Positions 22,428 through 32,010 of a stretch of DNA of 64,000 nt are shown one piece after another. Positions within the stretch are counted from its first letter, which is position 1. Each line of letters starts with the position of its first letter. Where the stretch lies: assembly GCA_021555105.2 (NCBI GenBank), contig CP134604.1:310001-374000 (forward strand), read 5' to 3'. The position numbers and the translations under genes are program-made. The stretch is from Thalassospiraceae bacterium LMO-JJ14 (GTDB taxonomy: Bacteria > Pseudomonadota > Alphaproteobacteria > Rhodospirillales > Casp-alpha2). Under the pieces are notes generated by a model that was given only the letters and a program-made list of their open reading frames with translations, did not search any database and had not been told where the DNA came from.

Positions 22428-23723
22428 ATGGCTTTCGAAGAACATCCATTGCGCGCCGAGCTGACGGCGGAAATGAACGCCCGGCCCCATGCCGTGATCT
22501 CCGCGCCGGCGCAAATCTCGCATATCGCCTGCGTCACCGGTGAAGCCGCCGGCGAAGACGACCGTGAACACCTGATCGAGCTGTGCCGCACCTTCAAGAT
22601 TTCCGCGCCTGCCGCATCGGCGTCGCAGTTCGATGCCGACTTCGGACCGTTCCGCCTCAAATGGGAACGTCATACGGAGTTTTCCACCTATACGCTGATC
22701 AAGGAAGCCCGCTTCGAGCAGCCTTTCAAGGACTGCCCCATCAGTGAAGTGCCTTCGGACTGGCTGGACAAAATGCCCGGCAAAGTTCTGACCGCGATGC
22801 ATATCGCCATCGAAACGGGCGCCACGCCTGAGCGCGAAGGTACGGAGCTTGCAGGGCTGTTCGACAACAACTCGATTGTCGGCGGTTCGATCTCCGAAAA
22901 CCGCGCTTCCGTTTGGACGGATTACCAACTCCACGCGGACGGATTTCTCCGCTTCCTTGTCCGCGATTGCGAGATGAGCGCATCATCGCTCGGGCGCTAT
23001 GTCAAACGGCTTTGCGAGCTGGAAACCTATCGCATGATGGCGTTGCTGGCGTTGCCGCCGGCCCGCGAAGCGCGCCCGGTCATCGCCAAGCTCGAACAGG
23101 ATCTTTCCGACATTCTGCAGACGCTGGCTTTCAGCGACGGCACCGACGACGAACAGCGGCTGCTTGAACTGCTGTCCAAGGTCGCGGCGGAAACGGAACG
23201 CACATCGGCATCGCTGAATTACCGCTTCAGCGCTTCACGCGCTTATCAGGAACTCGTCGCGCAGCGTGTTTCCGGCATACGGATCGGCCGCATCAACGGG
23301 GTTCAGCCGTTCACCGACTATGTCATGACCCGCTTTGCTCCGGCCATGGAAACCCGCGACAATCTGTCGCGGCGCATCGAAACGCTGAGCCGACGGGTCG
23401 CACGCGCCAGCGACCTGTTGCGGACCCGCGTCGATGTGGCACTGGAAGCGCAGAACCGCGATCTTCTGCAATCCATGGACCGACGCGCCAAGCTGCAACT
23501 GCGCCTGCAACAAACGGTCGAGGGCCTGTCCGTCGTTGCCATCAGCTACTACCTGCTCGGTCTGCTCGGCTACATCGTAAAGGGCGTGCACGAAACCGCG
23601 CCCGTCGAGTTCGAGACCGATGTCGTCATCATGGCCTTGATGGTTCCGGTCATCGCCGCCGTCTGGTGGGGCGTTCACCGGATACGCGATGCCGTCCTGA
23701 ACGCGTCCAACCGCCAGGACTGA
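22428..23723 (+). CDS. DUF3422 family membrane protein
   Basis: 431 residues of the DUF3422 family, common in alphaproteobacteria and of unknown function. The N-terminus (EEHPLRAELTAEMNARPHA) and the central FTDYVMTRFAPAM are family landmarks. A long helical region (residues 190-370) precedes two C-terminal membrane segments (VVAISYYLLGLLGYIVKG and VIMALMVPVIAAVWWGV), so most of the protein should be cytoplasmic and membrane attached. It starts 99 bases from tldD, divergently. Confidence 0.85.
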   Translation: MAFEEHPLRAELTAEMNARPHAVISAPAQISHIACVTGEAAGEDDREHLIELCRTFKISAPAASASQFDADFGPFRLKWERHTEFSTYTLIKEARFEQPFKDCPISEVPSDWLDKMPGKVLTAMHIAIETGATPEREGTELAGLFDNNSIVGGSISENRASVWTDYQLHADGFLRFLVRDCEMSASSLGRYVKRLCELETYRMMALLALPPAREARPVIAKLEQDLSDILQTLAFSDGTDDEQRLLELLSKVAAETERTSASLNYRFSASRAYQELVAQRVSGIRIGRINGVQPFTDYVMTRFAPAMETRDNLSRRIETLSRRVARASDLLRTRVDVALEAQNRDLLQSMDRRAKLQLRLQQTVEGLSVVAISYYLLGLLGYIVKGVHETAPVEFETDVVIMALMVPVIAAVWWGVHRIRDAVLNASNRQD

Positions 23724-23770
23724 AGCTGGCGATAATCCTTGCCATGGCAAGGGCCGTTTCTTATAAAACG

Positions 23771-23828
23771 TCACGTGGTGATTTGTCCGACCGGCTTGCG
23801 GCCACGTTAAATAAACCCGCTAAAAGGT
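23771..23828 (+). ncRNA. SAM-II riboswitch
   Basis: CGTGGTGATTTG, then ACCGGCTTGC, GCCACGTTAA and GCTAAAA occur in the order and spacing of the alphaproteobacterial SAM-II aptamer, whose H-type pseudoknot binds S-adenosylmethionine. It lies about 75 bases before metZ, so high SAM should reduce expression. Confidence 0.92.
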
Positions 23829-23844
23829 CTCGGTTCGACGAGAC

Positions 23845-23872
23845 CCCTGGCGTGGACGTCAGGGTTTTTTAT
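23845..23872 (+). terminator. Terminator hairpin of the metZ riboswitch
   Basis: CCCTGGCGT... / ...ACGTCAGGG followed by TTTTTT. A smaller hairpin (GGTCTCG / CGAGACC, 23826-23845) sits between it and the aptamer. This is the likely expression platform. Confidence 0.8.
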
Positions 23873-23903
23873 TGGACCGGGGCCCCAGAATTGGAGGCTC
23901 CTG

Positions 23904-25103
23904 ATGAGCAACGATACATCTTCAAAATCATGGCGTCCGGCGACACAACTTGTGCGCGGCGGCACCTCTCGCTCACCTTTCGAGGAAACCTCGGAAGCCA
24001 TCTTCATGACGTCGGGGTACGTCTATCCATCGGCGGAAGAAGCCGAGTTGGCGTTCAAGGGCGATAAAAAGCGCTACATCTATTCCCGCTATGCCAACCC
24101 GACCCTGTCGGTGTTCGAGGAGCGCTTGGCACTTCTTGAAGGCACGCAACACTGCGTCGCCACGGCGAGCGGCATGTCCGCCGTGTTTGCCGCCCTGGCT
24201 TCACAGCTGAAAACGGGCGACCGGGTCGTCGCATCGCGCGCCCTGTTCGGATCATGCCTGTATATTATTGCCGATCAACTGCCGAAATACGGCATCGAGA
24301 CCGAGCTGGTCGACGGCACCGATTACGATGCCTGGGAAAAAGCCCTGTCGAAACCGGCCGACGTGGTTTTTCTGGAAACCCCGTCCAATCCGTGCCTTGA
24401 AGTGATTGACATCGCCAGGGTATCCGAACTGGCGCATACGGCAGGGGCCAAGGTCGTCGTCGACAACGTTTTCGCGACCCCCGTCCTGCAAAGGCCGATC
24501 GCTCTGGGTGCGGATATCGCCGTTTATTCCGCAACCAAGCATATCGACGGTCAGGGCCGCACACTGGGCGGCGCCATTCTCAGCAATGACGAAGAATTCA
24601 TTACCGATCATCTGACGCCATGGATGCGCCATACCGGTCCTGCGCTTTCGCCGTTCAACGCCTGGATACTATTAAAGGGGCTTGAGACGCTTGCCGTTCG
24701 GGTCCGCCAACATTGCGATAATGCAGGCAAGGTGGCGGCATTTCTGGAGGCCCATCCAAAAATCATCAAGGCCACTTATCCCGGCCTGCAGAGCCATCCG
24801 CAGCACAATCTGGCGTTGGCCCAGATGGACGGCAGCGGATCCAGCCTTGTCGCCTTCGAGATCAAGGACGGCAAAGCCGGCAGTTTCAAGGCCCTCAATG
24901 CGCTCAACATCGTCGATATCTCGAACAATCTGGGGGATGCCAAAAGCCTCATCACGCATCCGTCGACGACAACGCACCAGCGCCTGAGCGCCGATGAAAA
25001 AGCAGCGCTTGGCATCACCGAAGGTCTGGTTCGCCTGTCGGTCGGCCTTGAGGATGCGGATGACCTGATCGAAGATCTGGATCAGGCACTTTCGCGCGTC
25101 TGA
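23904..25103 (+). CDS. metZ: O-succinylhomoserine sulfhydrylase
   Basis: 399 residues, a PLP enzyme of the Cys/Met metabolism family that makes homocysteine from O-succinylhomoserine and sulfide, feeding methionine synthesis. The PLP lysine is in YSATKHIDGQ (about residue 212). TSGYVYPSAEEAE, YSRYANPT and ETPSNP are family motifs. The start has GGAG upstream. It is controlled by the SAM-II riboswitch at 23771-23828. MetZ rather than MetB or MetC is inferred from overall sequence and the riboswitch. Confidence 0.92.
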   Translation: MSNDTSSKSWRPATQLVRGGTSRSPFEETSEAIFMTSGYVYPSAEEAELAFKGDKKRYIYSRYANPTLSVFEERLALLEGTQHCVATASGMSAVFAALASQLKTGDRVVASRALFGSCLYIIADQLPKYGIETELVDGTDYDAWEKALSKPADVVFLETPSNPCLEVIDIARVSELAHTAGAKVVVDNVFATPVLQRPIALGADIAVYSATKHIDGQGRTLGGAILSNDEEFITDHLTPWMRHTGPALSPFNAWILLKGLETLAVRVRQHCDNAGKVAAFLEAHPKIIKATYPGLQSHPQHNLALAQMDGSGSSLVAFEIKDGKAGSFKALNALNIVDISNNLGDAKSLITHPSTTTHQRLSADEKAALGITEGLVRLSVGLEDADDLIEDLDQALSRV

Positions 25104-25107
25104 TCGA

Positions 25108-25920
25108 TTAAACGGCGTGGCGCGGCAAATCACATAGCCGCGCCGCCACCGGTCCGGGCTTGCCGCCACCGACGGGCTCGCCGTCGACGGCGATGACCGG
25201 GCGGATCGCGAGGCTCGAGGTCAGGAAAATTTCATCCGCGCGGCAGACCTCTTCAGCCGCAAGCGATCGTTCCGTCACGGTTTCTCTGTCCATCACGCAG
25301 GCCCGCATGATCCCCGGCAAAACCCCGTCCGAGACGGGCGGCGTGACCAGCGTGTCGCCATACCGACAAAAAAGATTGGCCGCCGTCGCTTCGCAGACTT
25401 GTCCGCGGGTGTTCAAAAGCAGCGCATCGTCTGCCCCGGTGGCGCGGGCTTCGCGGGCGGCAATGATGGCATCCAGATAATTCGTACTCTTGATCGAGGC
25501 CAAGGGGGAGTATTCGTTGCGCCGCGTTGATTTTGCGATGATCACGCTGAGCGGCACCTGCCCGCCGACTGTCCCCGGCGCGACGGATATCATAAGTGTC
25601 GGTGACGGGTTTTCCGGCGGCAGCACCCCGCGCGGCGCAGGACCGCGCAGCAAGGTAATCCGGGCCGAGCCTTCAATGACATTTTCAATGTCACAAAGCG
25701 CGGACATCGCGTCAGCAATTGCGGCGGCATTTTCCATCATGGGAATACCGAGAACCTTTGCCCCTGCCCCGATGCGCTGTATGTGCCGTTGTAGCCGGAG
25801 CGGTGCAGCGTCGATCAACGCCAGCGTCTCGAACACGCCGTCGCCCAGCAAAACCCCCCGCTCTCGCGCGTCAATTGCCCCCCCTGCATCGACGATATTT
25901 CCATTCAGCCAGATATTCAC
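25108..25920 (-). CDS. pabC: Aminodeoxychorismate lyase (class IV aminotransferase fold)
   Basis: 270 residues of PLP fold type IV. It converts 4-amino-4-deoxychorismate to p-aminobenzoate and pyruvate for folate synthesis. The PLP lysine is K144 in SIKSTNYLDAI; GDGVFETL at 26-33 and the late LFLTSS-type segment (EIFLTSSLAIRPV) fit the family. It overlaps pabB by 4 bases (ATGA), and that coupling supports PabC over a branched-chain or D-amino-acid aminotransferase. Confidence 0.85.
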   Translation of the reverse strand: MNIWLNGNIVDAGGAIDARERGVLLGDGVFETLALIDAAPLRLQRHIQRIGAGAKVLGIPMMENAAAIADAMSALCDIENVIEGSARITLLRGPAPRGVLPPENPSPTLMISVAPGTVGGQVPLSVIIAKSTRRNEYSPLASIKSTNYLDAIIAAREARATGADDALLLNTRGQVCEATAANLFCRYGDTLVTPPVSDGVLPGIMRACVMDRETVTERSLAAEEVCRADEIFLTSSLAIRPVIAVDGEPVGGGKPGPVAARLCDLPRHAV

Positions 25921-27284
25921 GACAACGCCTCACCCGTGACGCTGGCCAGCAGCGGACCGGCCTTGGTGCGCATTTCCTCATACTCGGCCGACGGGTCGCT
26001 GTCGGCGACAATGCCGCCACCGGCATGTGCCGCAACCGTTCCGTCCGAGACCATCAGCGAGCGTATCACGATATTGGAATCCATGGCCCCGTCCATACCG
26101 GCCCAGAACACACTACCGCAATAGGCTGCGCGCCTGGACGGCTCCAACTCATGAATGATTTCCATGGCGCGTATTTTTGGTGCGCCGGTGATCGAACCGC
26201 CAGGAAAGGTTGCCCGGAACAAATCGACGGCATCGAAACCAGGGCGGAGCTTACCAACCACTTCCGACACGAGATGATGCACTCGGGCAAACGTTTCCAG
26301 TTCACACAGGGCCGTCACCGCGACACTGCCGATCAGGGCGACGCGGGAAATATCATTTCTCAGCAGATCGACGATCATCAAATTCTCCGCACGGTCCTTG
26401 ATGCTCTCGGTCAACTCGAGCGCAAATTCGACATCGGTTTCAGGGACGTCGCCGCGAGGCCGTGTGCCTTTGATGGGCCGGGTCGAAATTTTACCCGCTG
26501 TATCTAGACGCAGGAATCGTTCGGGCGACGCACACAACAACTTATGATCCCTACCACACGAAACATAGGCGGCAAAAGGCGCCGGGGTTGCCCAGCGCAA
26601 ACGCCGGTAAAGCATGAACGGGCTCAGACCTGCGGGCAGATCGGCGATGGCCCGCGTCGTGATGTTGGCCTGAAAGATATCGCCGGCATAGATATAGTCG
26701 ATGGCGCGCTGCACGGCAGCTTCGTAAGCCGACCGGTCCATCTCCCAGCGCCACGCGGCGACGAGCGCACGGTCGAGTTGCGGCAAGGGCCCTGCGGCGC
26801 CAACCCGCGATGCCAGGGCTTCGAGCCGGCGTGCCGCCGACGGCCGGCCGGGAGCAATATCCGAAGCAATGACCCATGACCGATGTTCGAAGAGATCGAA
26901 TGCCAGTACGGTGTCATAAAGGCCGACAGAAATAGCCGGGAAACTGCTGCCGCCCTTGTCTGTGGGCAGCCGTTCGATCAGACCGCCCAATTCGTATCCA
27001 AGTAGGCCGCACAGGCCCGTCTGGAAAGGCGGCAGGGACGGGTCGGTATCGAGCCGCGCGAGATGCAGTATGCCACGCAGCTTGTCGAAAGGGTCCGCCG
27101 CACGCAGACAGTCGACGTCCTGGTGGACGACCTCTGCCGGATCGACGCATATGTAAGCATAACGGCCACGACCGCCGCCTTCATCGGCACTGTCGAGAAA
27201 CACCGCCACAGGATCATCGGCAAACGGCAAGAATGCCGAAACCGGATCCTTGTAGGGTATTTCCTTGGAGACGGGCTTGGCCAT
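25917..27284 (-). CDS. pabB: Aminodeoxychorismate synthase component I
   Basis: 455 residues of the chorismate-utilising family. It aminates chorismate using ammonia from PabA. Key motif RPIKGTRPRG (269-278): Lys272 is the PabB hallmark, where anthranilate synthase has Ala. Others are ASPERFL, DLLRNDI and GSITGAPK. The N-terminal half holds the smaller, less conserved domain. No glutaminase domain is fused, so PabA must come from elsewhere. Confidence 0.9.
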   Translation of the reverse strand: MAKPVSKEIPYKDPVSAFLPFADDPVAVFLDSADEGGGRGRYAYICVDPAEVVHQDVDCLRAADPFDKLRGILHLARLDTDPSLPPFQTGLCGLLGYELGGLIERLPTDKGGSSFPAISVGLYDTVLAFDLFEHRSWVIASDIAPGRPSAARRLEALASRVGAAGPLPQLDRALVAAWRWEMDRSAYEAAVQRAIDYIYAGDIFQANITTRAIADLPAGLSPFMLYRRLRWATPAPFAAYVSCGRDHKLLCASPERFLRLDTAGKISTRPIKGTRPRGDVPETDVEFALELTESIKDRAENLMIVDLLRNDISRVALIGSVAVTALCELETFARVHHLVSEVVGKLRPGFDAVDLFRATFPGGSITGAPKIRAMEIIHELEPSRRAAYCGSVFWAGMDGAMDSNIVIRSLMVSDGTVAAHAGGGIVADSDPSAEYEEMRTKAGPLLASVTGEALS

Positions 27285-27291
27285 GGCTTAC

Positions 27292-27311
27292 ACCGCCACC
27301 CGGGTGGCGGT
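27292..27311. terminator. Perfect 20-bp palindrome between dehydrogenase and pabB
   Basis: ACCGCCACCCGGGTGGCGGT, lying just after the dehydrogenase gene and 8 bases before the pabB start. A hairpin without a T-run; it may terminate or regulate translation of pabB. Confidence 0.5.
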
Positions 27312-27316
27312 CCCGA

Positions 27317-28303
27317 TCAGAAGCTGTCGCCGAGAACCCGATCCGGCGGCGCATGGCCGTCGACGAACGTCTTGATATTGATGAGAACCTTTTCTCCCAT
27401 ATCGAGACGGCCTTCGTGGGTCGCGGAGCCCATGTGCGGTAACAGAACGACATTGTCCAAAGCAAGCAGCTTCGGATTGACCGCCGGCTCGTGCTCGAAA
27501 ACGTCAAGACCGGCGCCGGCGATGTCGCCGTTGGACAGCAAACGCGTCAGTGCATTTTCATCGATGATCTCACCACGCGCGGTGTTGATGATAACAGCAT
27601 TTTCCCGGAGCAGCTTCAGCCGACGCGCTGACAACAAGTGATATGTCGCCGGCGTATGCGGACAGTTCACGGAAACGAAATCCATACGCGCCAGCATCTG
27701 ATCCAGGCTTTCCCAATAGGTTGCTTCCAGTTCGTTTTCGACGGCTTCAGGCACCTGGCGGCGGTTATGGTAATGGATCGACAGACCGAACCCGCGCGCG
27801 CGTCGCGCCACGGCCTGGCCAATGCGGCCCATCCCGATAATACCGAGCCGCTTGCCATAAATACGGTGACCCAGCATCCACGTCGGCGACCAACCGGGCC
27901 ATTCCCCGGAACGGAGCTGGCGCACGCCTTCGGTCAGACGTCTCGGCACGGCAAGCAGCAATGCCATCGTCATATCCGCGGTATCTTCGGTCAGGACATC
28001 CGGCGTGTTGGTAATCGTAATCCCGCGCTGTCGCGAGGTCGCCAGATCGATATGGTCGACCCCGGCGCCATAGTTGGCAATCAGTCTGAGTTTTGGGCCG
28101 GACTGGCTGAGAATTTTCGCATCGATACGATCCGTCACCGTCGGGACAAGAACATCGGCGGTCTTTACGGCCTCAACCAGTTCGGATGCAGGCATCGGCT
28201 TGTCATCAAGATTGAGACGGACATCGAACAGTTCCATCATCCGGGTTTCGATCGCATCCGGAAGTTTCCGGGTTACAACGACGATTGGCTTGTTTCGCGG
28301 CAT
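27317..28303 (-). CDS. D-2-hydroxyacid dehydrogenase (glyoxylate reductase-like)
   Basis: 328 residues, NAD(P)-dependent. The Rossmann motif GMGRIGQAVARRA is at 157-169, and the catalytic Arg243 (NTARGE), Glu272 (HEP) and His290 (LPHMGSAT) triad is complete. The closest known type is glyoxylate/hydroxypyruvate reductase (GyaR/GhrB); the exact substrate cannot be read from sequence. It sits upstream of pabBC but is separated by a palindrome. Confidence 0.85.
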   Translation of the reverse strand: MPRNKPIVVVTRKLPDAIETRMMELFDVRLNLDDKPMPASELVEAVKTADVLVPTVTDRIDAKILSQSGPKLRLIANYGAGVDHIDLATSRQRGITITNTPDVLTEDTADMTMALLLAVPRRLTEGVRQLRSGEWPGWSPTWMLGHRIYGKRLGIIGMGRIGQAVARRARGFGLSIHYHNRRQVPEAVENELEATYWESLDQMLARMDFVSVNCPHTPATYHLLSARRLKLLRENAVIINTARGEIIDENALTRLLSNGDIAGAGLDVFEHEPAVNPKLLALDNVVLLPHMGSATHEGRLDMGEKVLINIKTFVDGHAPPDRVLGDSF

Positions 28304-28406
28304 TTTCGGGCCCTTTCAACGCGCTTTGGTAGCCGTGGCCATAGCAATCCGCCGCTGGCTTGTCCAGTAACTTGACCATTGGCGCCACGATGGCGATAAA
28401 CAGGTG

Positions 28407-28931
28407 ATGAATATCAAAACCGCGCGCCAAATCCCCACCCTGCTGACGATACTCTTTATCGCCGGAATTACCATGTCCGTAATTCAGAGCGCACAGGCAC
28501 AGACGCAGGGGACAGGGTTACCCCTGCCCAGGTATGTCAGCTTACGTGCCGCAGAGGTTAATCTCCGCACCGGACCCGGCGTGCAATATCCCGTTGAGTG
28601 GATCTTCCAACGGGAATCCCTGCCGGTGGAAATCATCAAGGAATACCGGACCTGGCGCCTGGTTCGCGACTGGGAAGGCACGCAGGGCTGGATGCATCAG
28701 AGCATGCTGTCGGGCAAAAGGACGTTTCTCGTCACCGGCAAGGAGCGCACCATCCGCAGCGAACCCGATGCGAAAAGCCGGGCCGTTGCCATCGTTGAAT
28801 CCAGCACCATCGGCGAAATAACGTCCTGCCCGTCGGGTATCGGCTGGTGCAAGGTCCGCATCAAGGGGATCGAAGGCTGGCTCCGGCGAGTGGATTTCTG
28901 GGGCGTCTACCGCAACGAGGTCTTCGAATAA
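28407..28931 (+). CDS. Exported protein with two bacterial SH3-like domains
   Basis: 174 residues from the ATG at 28407. The signal peptide is TLLTILFIAGITMSVIQSAQA, residues 12-31 or so. Two SH3b repeats follow: VSLRAAEVNLRTGPGVQYPV through W.LVRDWEGTQGWMHQSML, and ERTIRSEPDAKSRAVAIVE through WCKVRIKGIEGWLRR. Such domains bind the cell wall or act as periplasmic adaptors. It is convergent with the DUF3501 gene (9 bases apart). Confidence 0.85.
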   Translation: MNIKTARQIPTLLTILFIAGITMSVIQSAQAQTQGTGLPLPRYVSLRAAEVNLRTGPGVQYPVEWIFQRESLPVEIIKEYRTWRLVRDWEGTQGWMHQSMLSGKRTFLVTGKERTIRSEPDAKSRAVAIVESSTIGEITSCPSGIGWCKVRIKGIEGWLRRVDFWGVYRNEVFE

Positions 28932-28940
28932 TCCGAGGAA

Positions 28941-29525
28941 TTAAGCCAAATCGCCTGTGAGCGCTTTGTGCGTGGCAGCGCTCAGAACCGCCATATGGCC
29001 GTATTTCGGATGCCCGATCCCGAGAACGGCACGGGCCGCAGATTTAAATTTTTCGACCTGCGCATCGGTGAACGGGAAATGGATGAACTGCACCGATGAC
29101 GCCTTGCCGGCGGCGGTCGTGCGGTCGATATCGTCCTCGGGAACGCCTTTGACGGTTTCCCCATCGAATTCAAGCGTAATGGTTTCCTCGACTCCGCCAA
29201 GACCGGCCAAAAATTCGTGGCGGCGGTTTTCGTCATCGATCTCGAACATCAGCGTTGCAACCAGCTCCCGGCCATTCGGAATGAGCGGATTATACGCCGT
29301 CAGCTCGTCGGCGATCTGTTCTTCGCCGCCCTTCTCGATATACAGCATCTCATGAACCTGATGCCACATGGTATCGAAGTTTTCGAAATAAAATGTCGCA
29401 TCCGGACCGCAGGAAACACGACGGTCACGCTTCATCACCGTGACGGCGGCACGGCGTTCCTTGCGGGTCTTCGCATATTCATCAATGGGGATGATGTCCG
29501 CGCGAGTGATTTCAGTCCTGGGCAT
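28941..29525 (-). CDS. DUF3501 family protein
   Basis: 194 residues from the ATG at 29525 (GGAG upstream). The N-terminal TRADIIPIDEYAKTRKERR and the central FENFDTMWHQVHEMLYIEKGGE are typical of DUF3501. The function is unknown, but the family is regularly encoded next to rubrerythrin and the CCG-domain Fe-S oxidoreductase, as here, which points to oxidative-stress or iron-linked redox chemistry. Confidence 0.88.
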   Translation of the reverse strand: MPRTEITRADIIPIDEYAKTRKERRAAVTVMKRDRRVSCGPDATFYFENFDTMWHQVHEMLYIEKGGEEQIADELTAYNPLIPNGRELVATLMFEIDDENRRHEFLAGLGGVEETITLEFDGETVKGVPEDDIDRTTAAGKASSVQFIHFPFTDAQVEKFKSAARAVLGIGHPKYGHMAVLSAATHKALTGDLA

Positions 29526-29548
29526 CAAACGATCTCCATTCCGTCTTG

Positions 29549-30880
29549 TTACAGTTCATACGCCCGGGCGAGCAGTTCGACCGGATGCTGCATGCTTTCA
29601 ATATTGTCGGTCGGCTTGTCGAGCATCTCTATGCCCTGCACGATGTGATCGCGCGCCAACGGGCATTCAGACAGCACGTACTTACTGCCCGCATCTGCAG
29701 CCTTGCGCGCCACCGGCTTGCCGACCTTGAGGCCCACTTCGAAGTTTTCCTTCATGATCCCCCAGGACCCGCCGTGTCCCGAGCAACGCTCGATCACGTT
29801 CAGGTCGAGATCGGGAATCAGGCGCAGCATTTCGGCGGCCTTCTGCCCCATGTTCTGGGCCCGCGAATGGCAGGAAATATGGACCGTCACGCCGCCGTCG
29901 AGCGCCTTCAAACCATCGGCCATGCCCTCTTTCTTGGCAATCGAGACGATGTATTCCGTGATATCGGAAGTCGCGGCGCTGAGCTTGGTGACGTTTTCAT
30001 CATCGCTCACGATCAGCGGCCATTCGAATTTCAGCATCAATGCGCATGACGGCACCAGGGCGATCACGTCGTAGCCCTTTTCGATCCACGGCAGCAGATC
30101 GGCGGCGGTCGCCTTGGCGCTTTCGGCAACGGCAGCAATATCGCCCTGTTCGAGTTGCGGCATACCGCAGCAGCGCGGATAAACGACTTCGGTTTCAACA
30201 CCGTTCCGGGCAAGGATGGCACGGGCGGCAGCCCCTATATCTGGGTTGTTGTAGTTGGCGAAACAGGTTGCATATAAAACCGCTTTGCGACCGAAAGCCG
30301 GAGCATCCTTATTGATTTCAGGCGCATCGGTCCGTTCGCTAAACGGCAGGGATGTAAAAGGCGGCAGCTTGGCCTTGCGGTCGACTCCCAGCGTCATTTC
30401 CATAGCTGGTCGCGTCAGCGCATTGCCGCATTTACCGGCCCAGTTGGCCAGTCCCGAAACCTTGCTCGCGATCTGGCCGTTACGGTCGGTTTTCGTCAAT
30501 TGTTCGGCGGCAAACGGGACCTTGCCTTTTTTCTGTTCAACGGCCCGGTAGCGAAGCATCAAATGCGGAAAATCAAGATTGAACTCATGCGGTGGCACAT
30601 ACGGACATTTCGTCAGGAAGCACATATCGCAGAGCGTGCAGGCATCGACGATCGGTTTGAAATCCTTGCTGTCGACAGCATCAAGCTCACCCGTCTCGGA
30701 TTCATCTACCAGATCGAAAAGTCTGGGAAAGCTGTCACAGAGGTTAAAACAGCGGCGGCACCCGTGGCAGATATCGAAAACCCGCCGCAGTTCTTCGTCG
30801 AGTTTTGCCTCATCGTAAAAATCCGCATCCTGCCAGGGAATGGGATGACGTTCCGGGGCTTCAAGACTGCCTTCGCTCAT
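29549..30880 (-). CDS. Fe-S oxidoreductase with CCG domains (GlpC/heterodisulfide-reductase-like)
   Basis: 443 residues. Two 4Fe-4S motifs lie near the N-terminus ([12 protein letters not shown] at about 39, [14 protein letters not shown] at about 82). The C-terminal half has two CCG domains ([11 protein letters not shown] and [10 protein letters not shown]), which bind another cluster. It is probably a cytoplasmic electron-transfer partner in the rubrerythrin-DUF3501 cluster; the donor and acceptor are not known. 20 bases separate it from DUF3501. Confidence 0.87.
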   Translation of the reverse strand: MSEGSLEAPERHPIPWQDADFYDEAKLDEELRRVFDICHGCRRCFNLCDSFPRLFDLVDESETGELDAVDSKDFKPIVDACTLCDMCFLTKCPYVPPHEFNLDFPHLMLRYRAVEQKKGKVPFAAEQLTKTDRNGQIASKVSGLANWAGKCGNALTRPAMEMTLGVDRKAKLPPFTSLPFSERTDAPEINKDAPAFGRKAVLYATCFANYNNPDIGAAARAILARNGVETEVVYPRCCGMPQLEQGDIAAVAESAKATAADLLPWIEKGYDVIALVPSCALMLKFEWPLIVSDDENVTKLSAATSDITEYIVSIAKKEGMADGLKALDGGVTVHISCHSRAQNMGQKAAEMLRLIPDLDLNVIERCSGHGGSWGIMKENFEVGLKVGKPVARKAADAGSKYVLSECPLARDHIVQGIEMLDKPTDNIESMQHPVELLARAYEL

Positions 30881-30932
30881 GTCGGCTTCCTCAATCTACA
30901 ATACCAATTCAACTCAACGAGTAGACGATGAA

Positions 30933-30950
30933 GGGGGGCATAAGCCCCCC
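30933..30950 (-). terminator. Hairpin after rubrerythrin
   Basis: GGGGGGC-ttat-GCCCCCC read leftward, followed by TTCATC. It lies between rubrerythrin and the Fe-S oxidoreductase, so transcription of the latter may be reduced. Confidence 0.6.
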
Positions 30951-30979
30951 TCCACAAACGCATCAGATAACCGATGCAA

Positions 30980-31396
30980 TCAGTCCATCGTGTCGAGGGC
31001 TTTCTGGAAACGTCCGGCATGCGACTTTTCCGCCTTCGCCAGCGTTTCGAACCAATCGGCGATTTCGTCGAAACCTTCATCGCGGGCGGTTTTCGCCATG
31101 CCCGGATACATATCCGTGTATTCGTGAGTTTCGCCGGCAATCGCTGCTTTCAGGTTGGCGTCGGTCGGGCCGATCGGCTCGCCGGTTGCCGGATCACCGG
31201 TCTCTTCGAGGAACTCAAGGTGGCCGTGCGCGTGACCCGTTTCACCTTCGGCGGTCGAGCGGAAAACCGCGGCGACATCGTTGTAACCTTCAACGTCAGC
31301 CTTCTGCGCGAAATACAGATAACGGCGGTTGGCCTGGGATTCCCCGGCAAATGCTTCTTTGAGATTGTCTTCGGTTTTCGTTCCCTTGAGGGACAT
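30980..31396 (-). CDS. rbr: Rubrerythrin
   Basis: 138 residues from the ATG at 31396 (AAGGAGG 6 bases upstream). A ferritin-like four-helix bundle with the di-iron ligands in [33 protein letters not shown] and AEKSHAGRF. There is no C-terminal rubredoxin domain (only the erythrin part), so it is the short form that reduces peroxide with an external electron donor, possibly the adjacent Fe-S protein. An Irr-type box lies 109 bases upstream. Confidence 0.9.
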   Translation of the reverse strand: MSLKGTKTEDNLKEAFAGESQANRRYLYFAQKADVEGYNDVAAVFRSTAEGETGHAHGHLEFLEETGDPATGEPIGPTDANLKAAIAGETHEYTDMYPGMAKTARDEGFDEIADWFETLAKAEKSHAGRFQKALDTMD

Positions 31397-31504
31397 GTGA
31401 TCCTCCTTCTGTGTAGATCGATCTGAATGACTTAAGAATCTTTTTTGGGCGATAAGGCCCGTGCACGCAGGTAATATGGCGCGCACCCGACAATGAGTCA
31501 ACAG

Positions 31505-31521
31505 TTTAGAACTGTTCTAAA
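31505..31521. promoter_or_regulatory. Irr box (iron control element) upstream of rubrerythrin
   Basis: TTTAGAACTGTTCTAAA matches the iron control element pattern TTTAGAA-N3-TTCTAAA. It lies between irr and rubrerythrin, so Irr probably controls rubrerythrin according to haem/iron status. Confidence 0.75.
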
Positions 31522-31547
31522 ATACAATTTCGGCTTTTTGCTGAAGC

Positions 31548-31964
31548 TCAGTCTTCGCTGACGCGAATGACGACATCGACGCGGGAAATTTTCGCGCCGC
31601 GGGGCGGTGTCGGGAGGCTGGAAACAACAACCTCGTTGGACGCGACGTCTTCAAGATGGCCATCGTTTTCGAAATAAAAATGATGGTGGTCCGAGGTGTT
31701 GGTATCGAAGTAGGAGCGCCCGGACTCGACCGCGATTTCGCGCAAAAGACCCGCCTGCGTGAACTGGTGCAGGGTATTATAGACGGTCGCCAGCGAGACG
31801 GAGACACGCGCCTCGGCCGCTTCGGTATGCAGCATTTCGGCACTGATATGGCGGTCGTCGCCACGGAACATCAGTTCAGCCAATGCAATACGCTGGCGTG
31901 TCGGGCGTAACCCGGCATCGCGCAGTTTACCGATGATCGGTGCGTATCGTTTTTGCTTGCTCAT
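31548..31964 (-). CDS. irr: Iron response regulator Irr (Fur family)
   Basis: 138 residues. The Fur-family winged helix is at 10-80 (GLRPTRQRIALAELMF, VSLATVYNTLHQFTQAGLL). The HHH motif (93-95, in SDHHHFYFE) is the haem/iron-sensing site of Irr and separates it from Fur. Irr in this class represses or activates iron genes in low iron and is degraded when haem is available. It is adjacent to fabI on one side and to the Irr box and rubrerythrin on the other. Confidence 0.9.
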   Translation of the reverse strand: MSKQKRYAPIIGKLRDAGLRPTRQRIALAELMFRGDDRHISAEMLHTEAAEARVSVSLATVYNTLHQFTQAGLLREIAVESGRSYFDTNTSDHHHFYFENDGHLEDVASNEVVVSSLPTPPRGAKISRVDVVIRVSED

Positions 31965-32010
31965 ATAGCCTACTTAATGATTCCACTCCGAAATGGCAAT
32001 GCTTCAGAGA

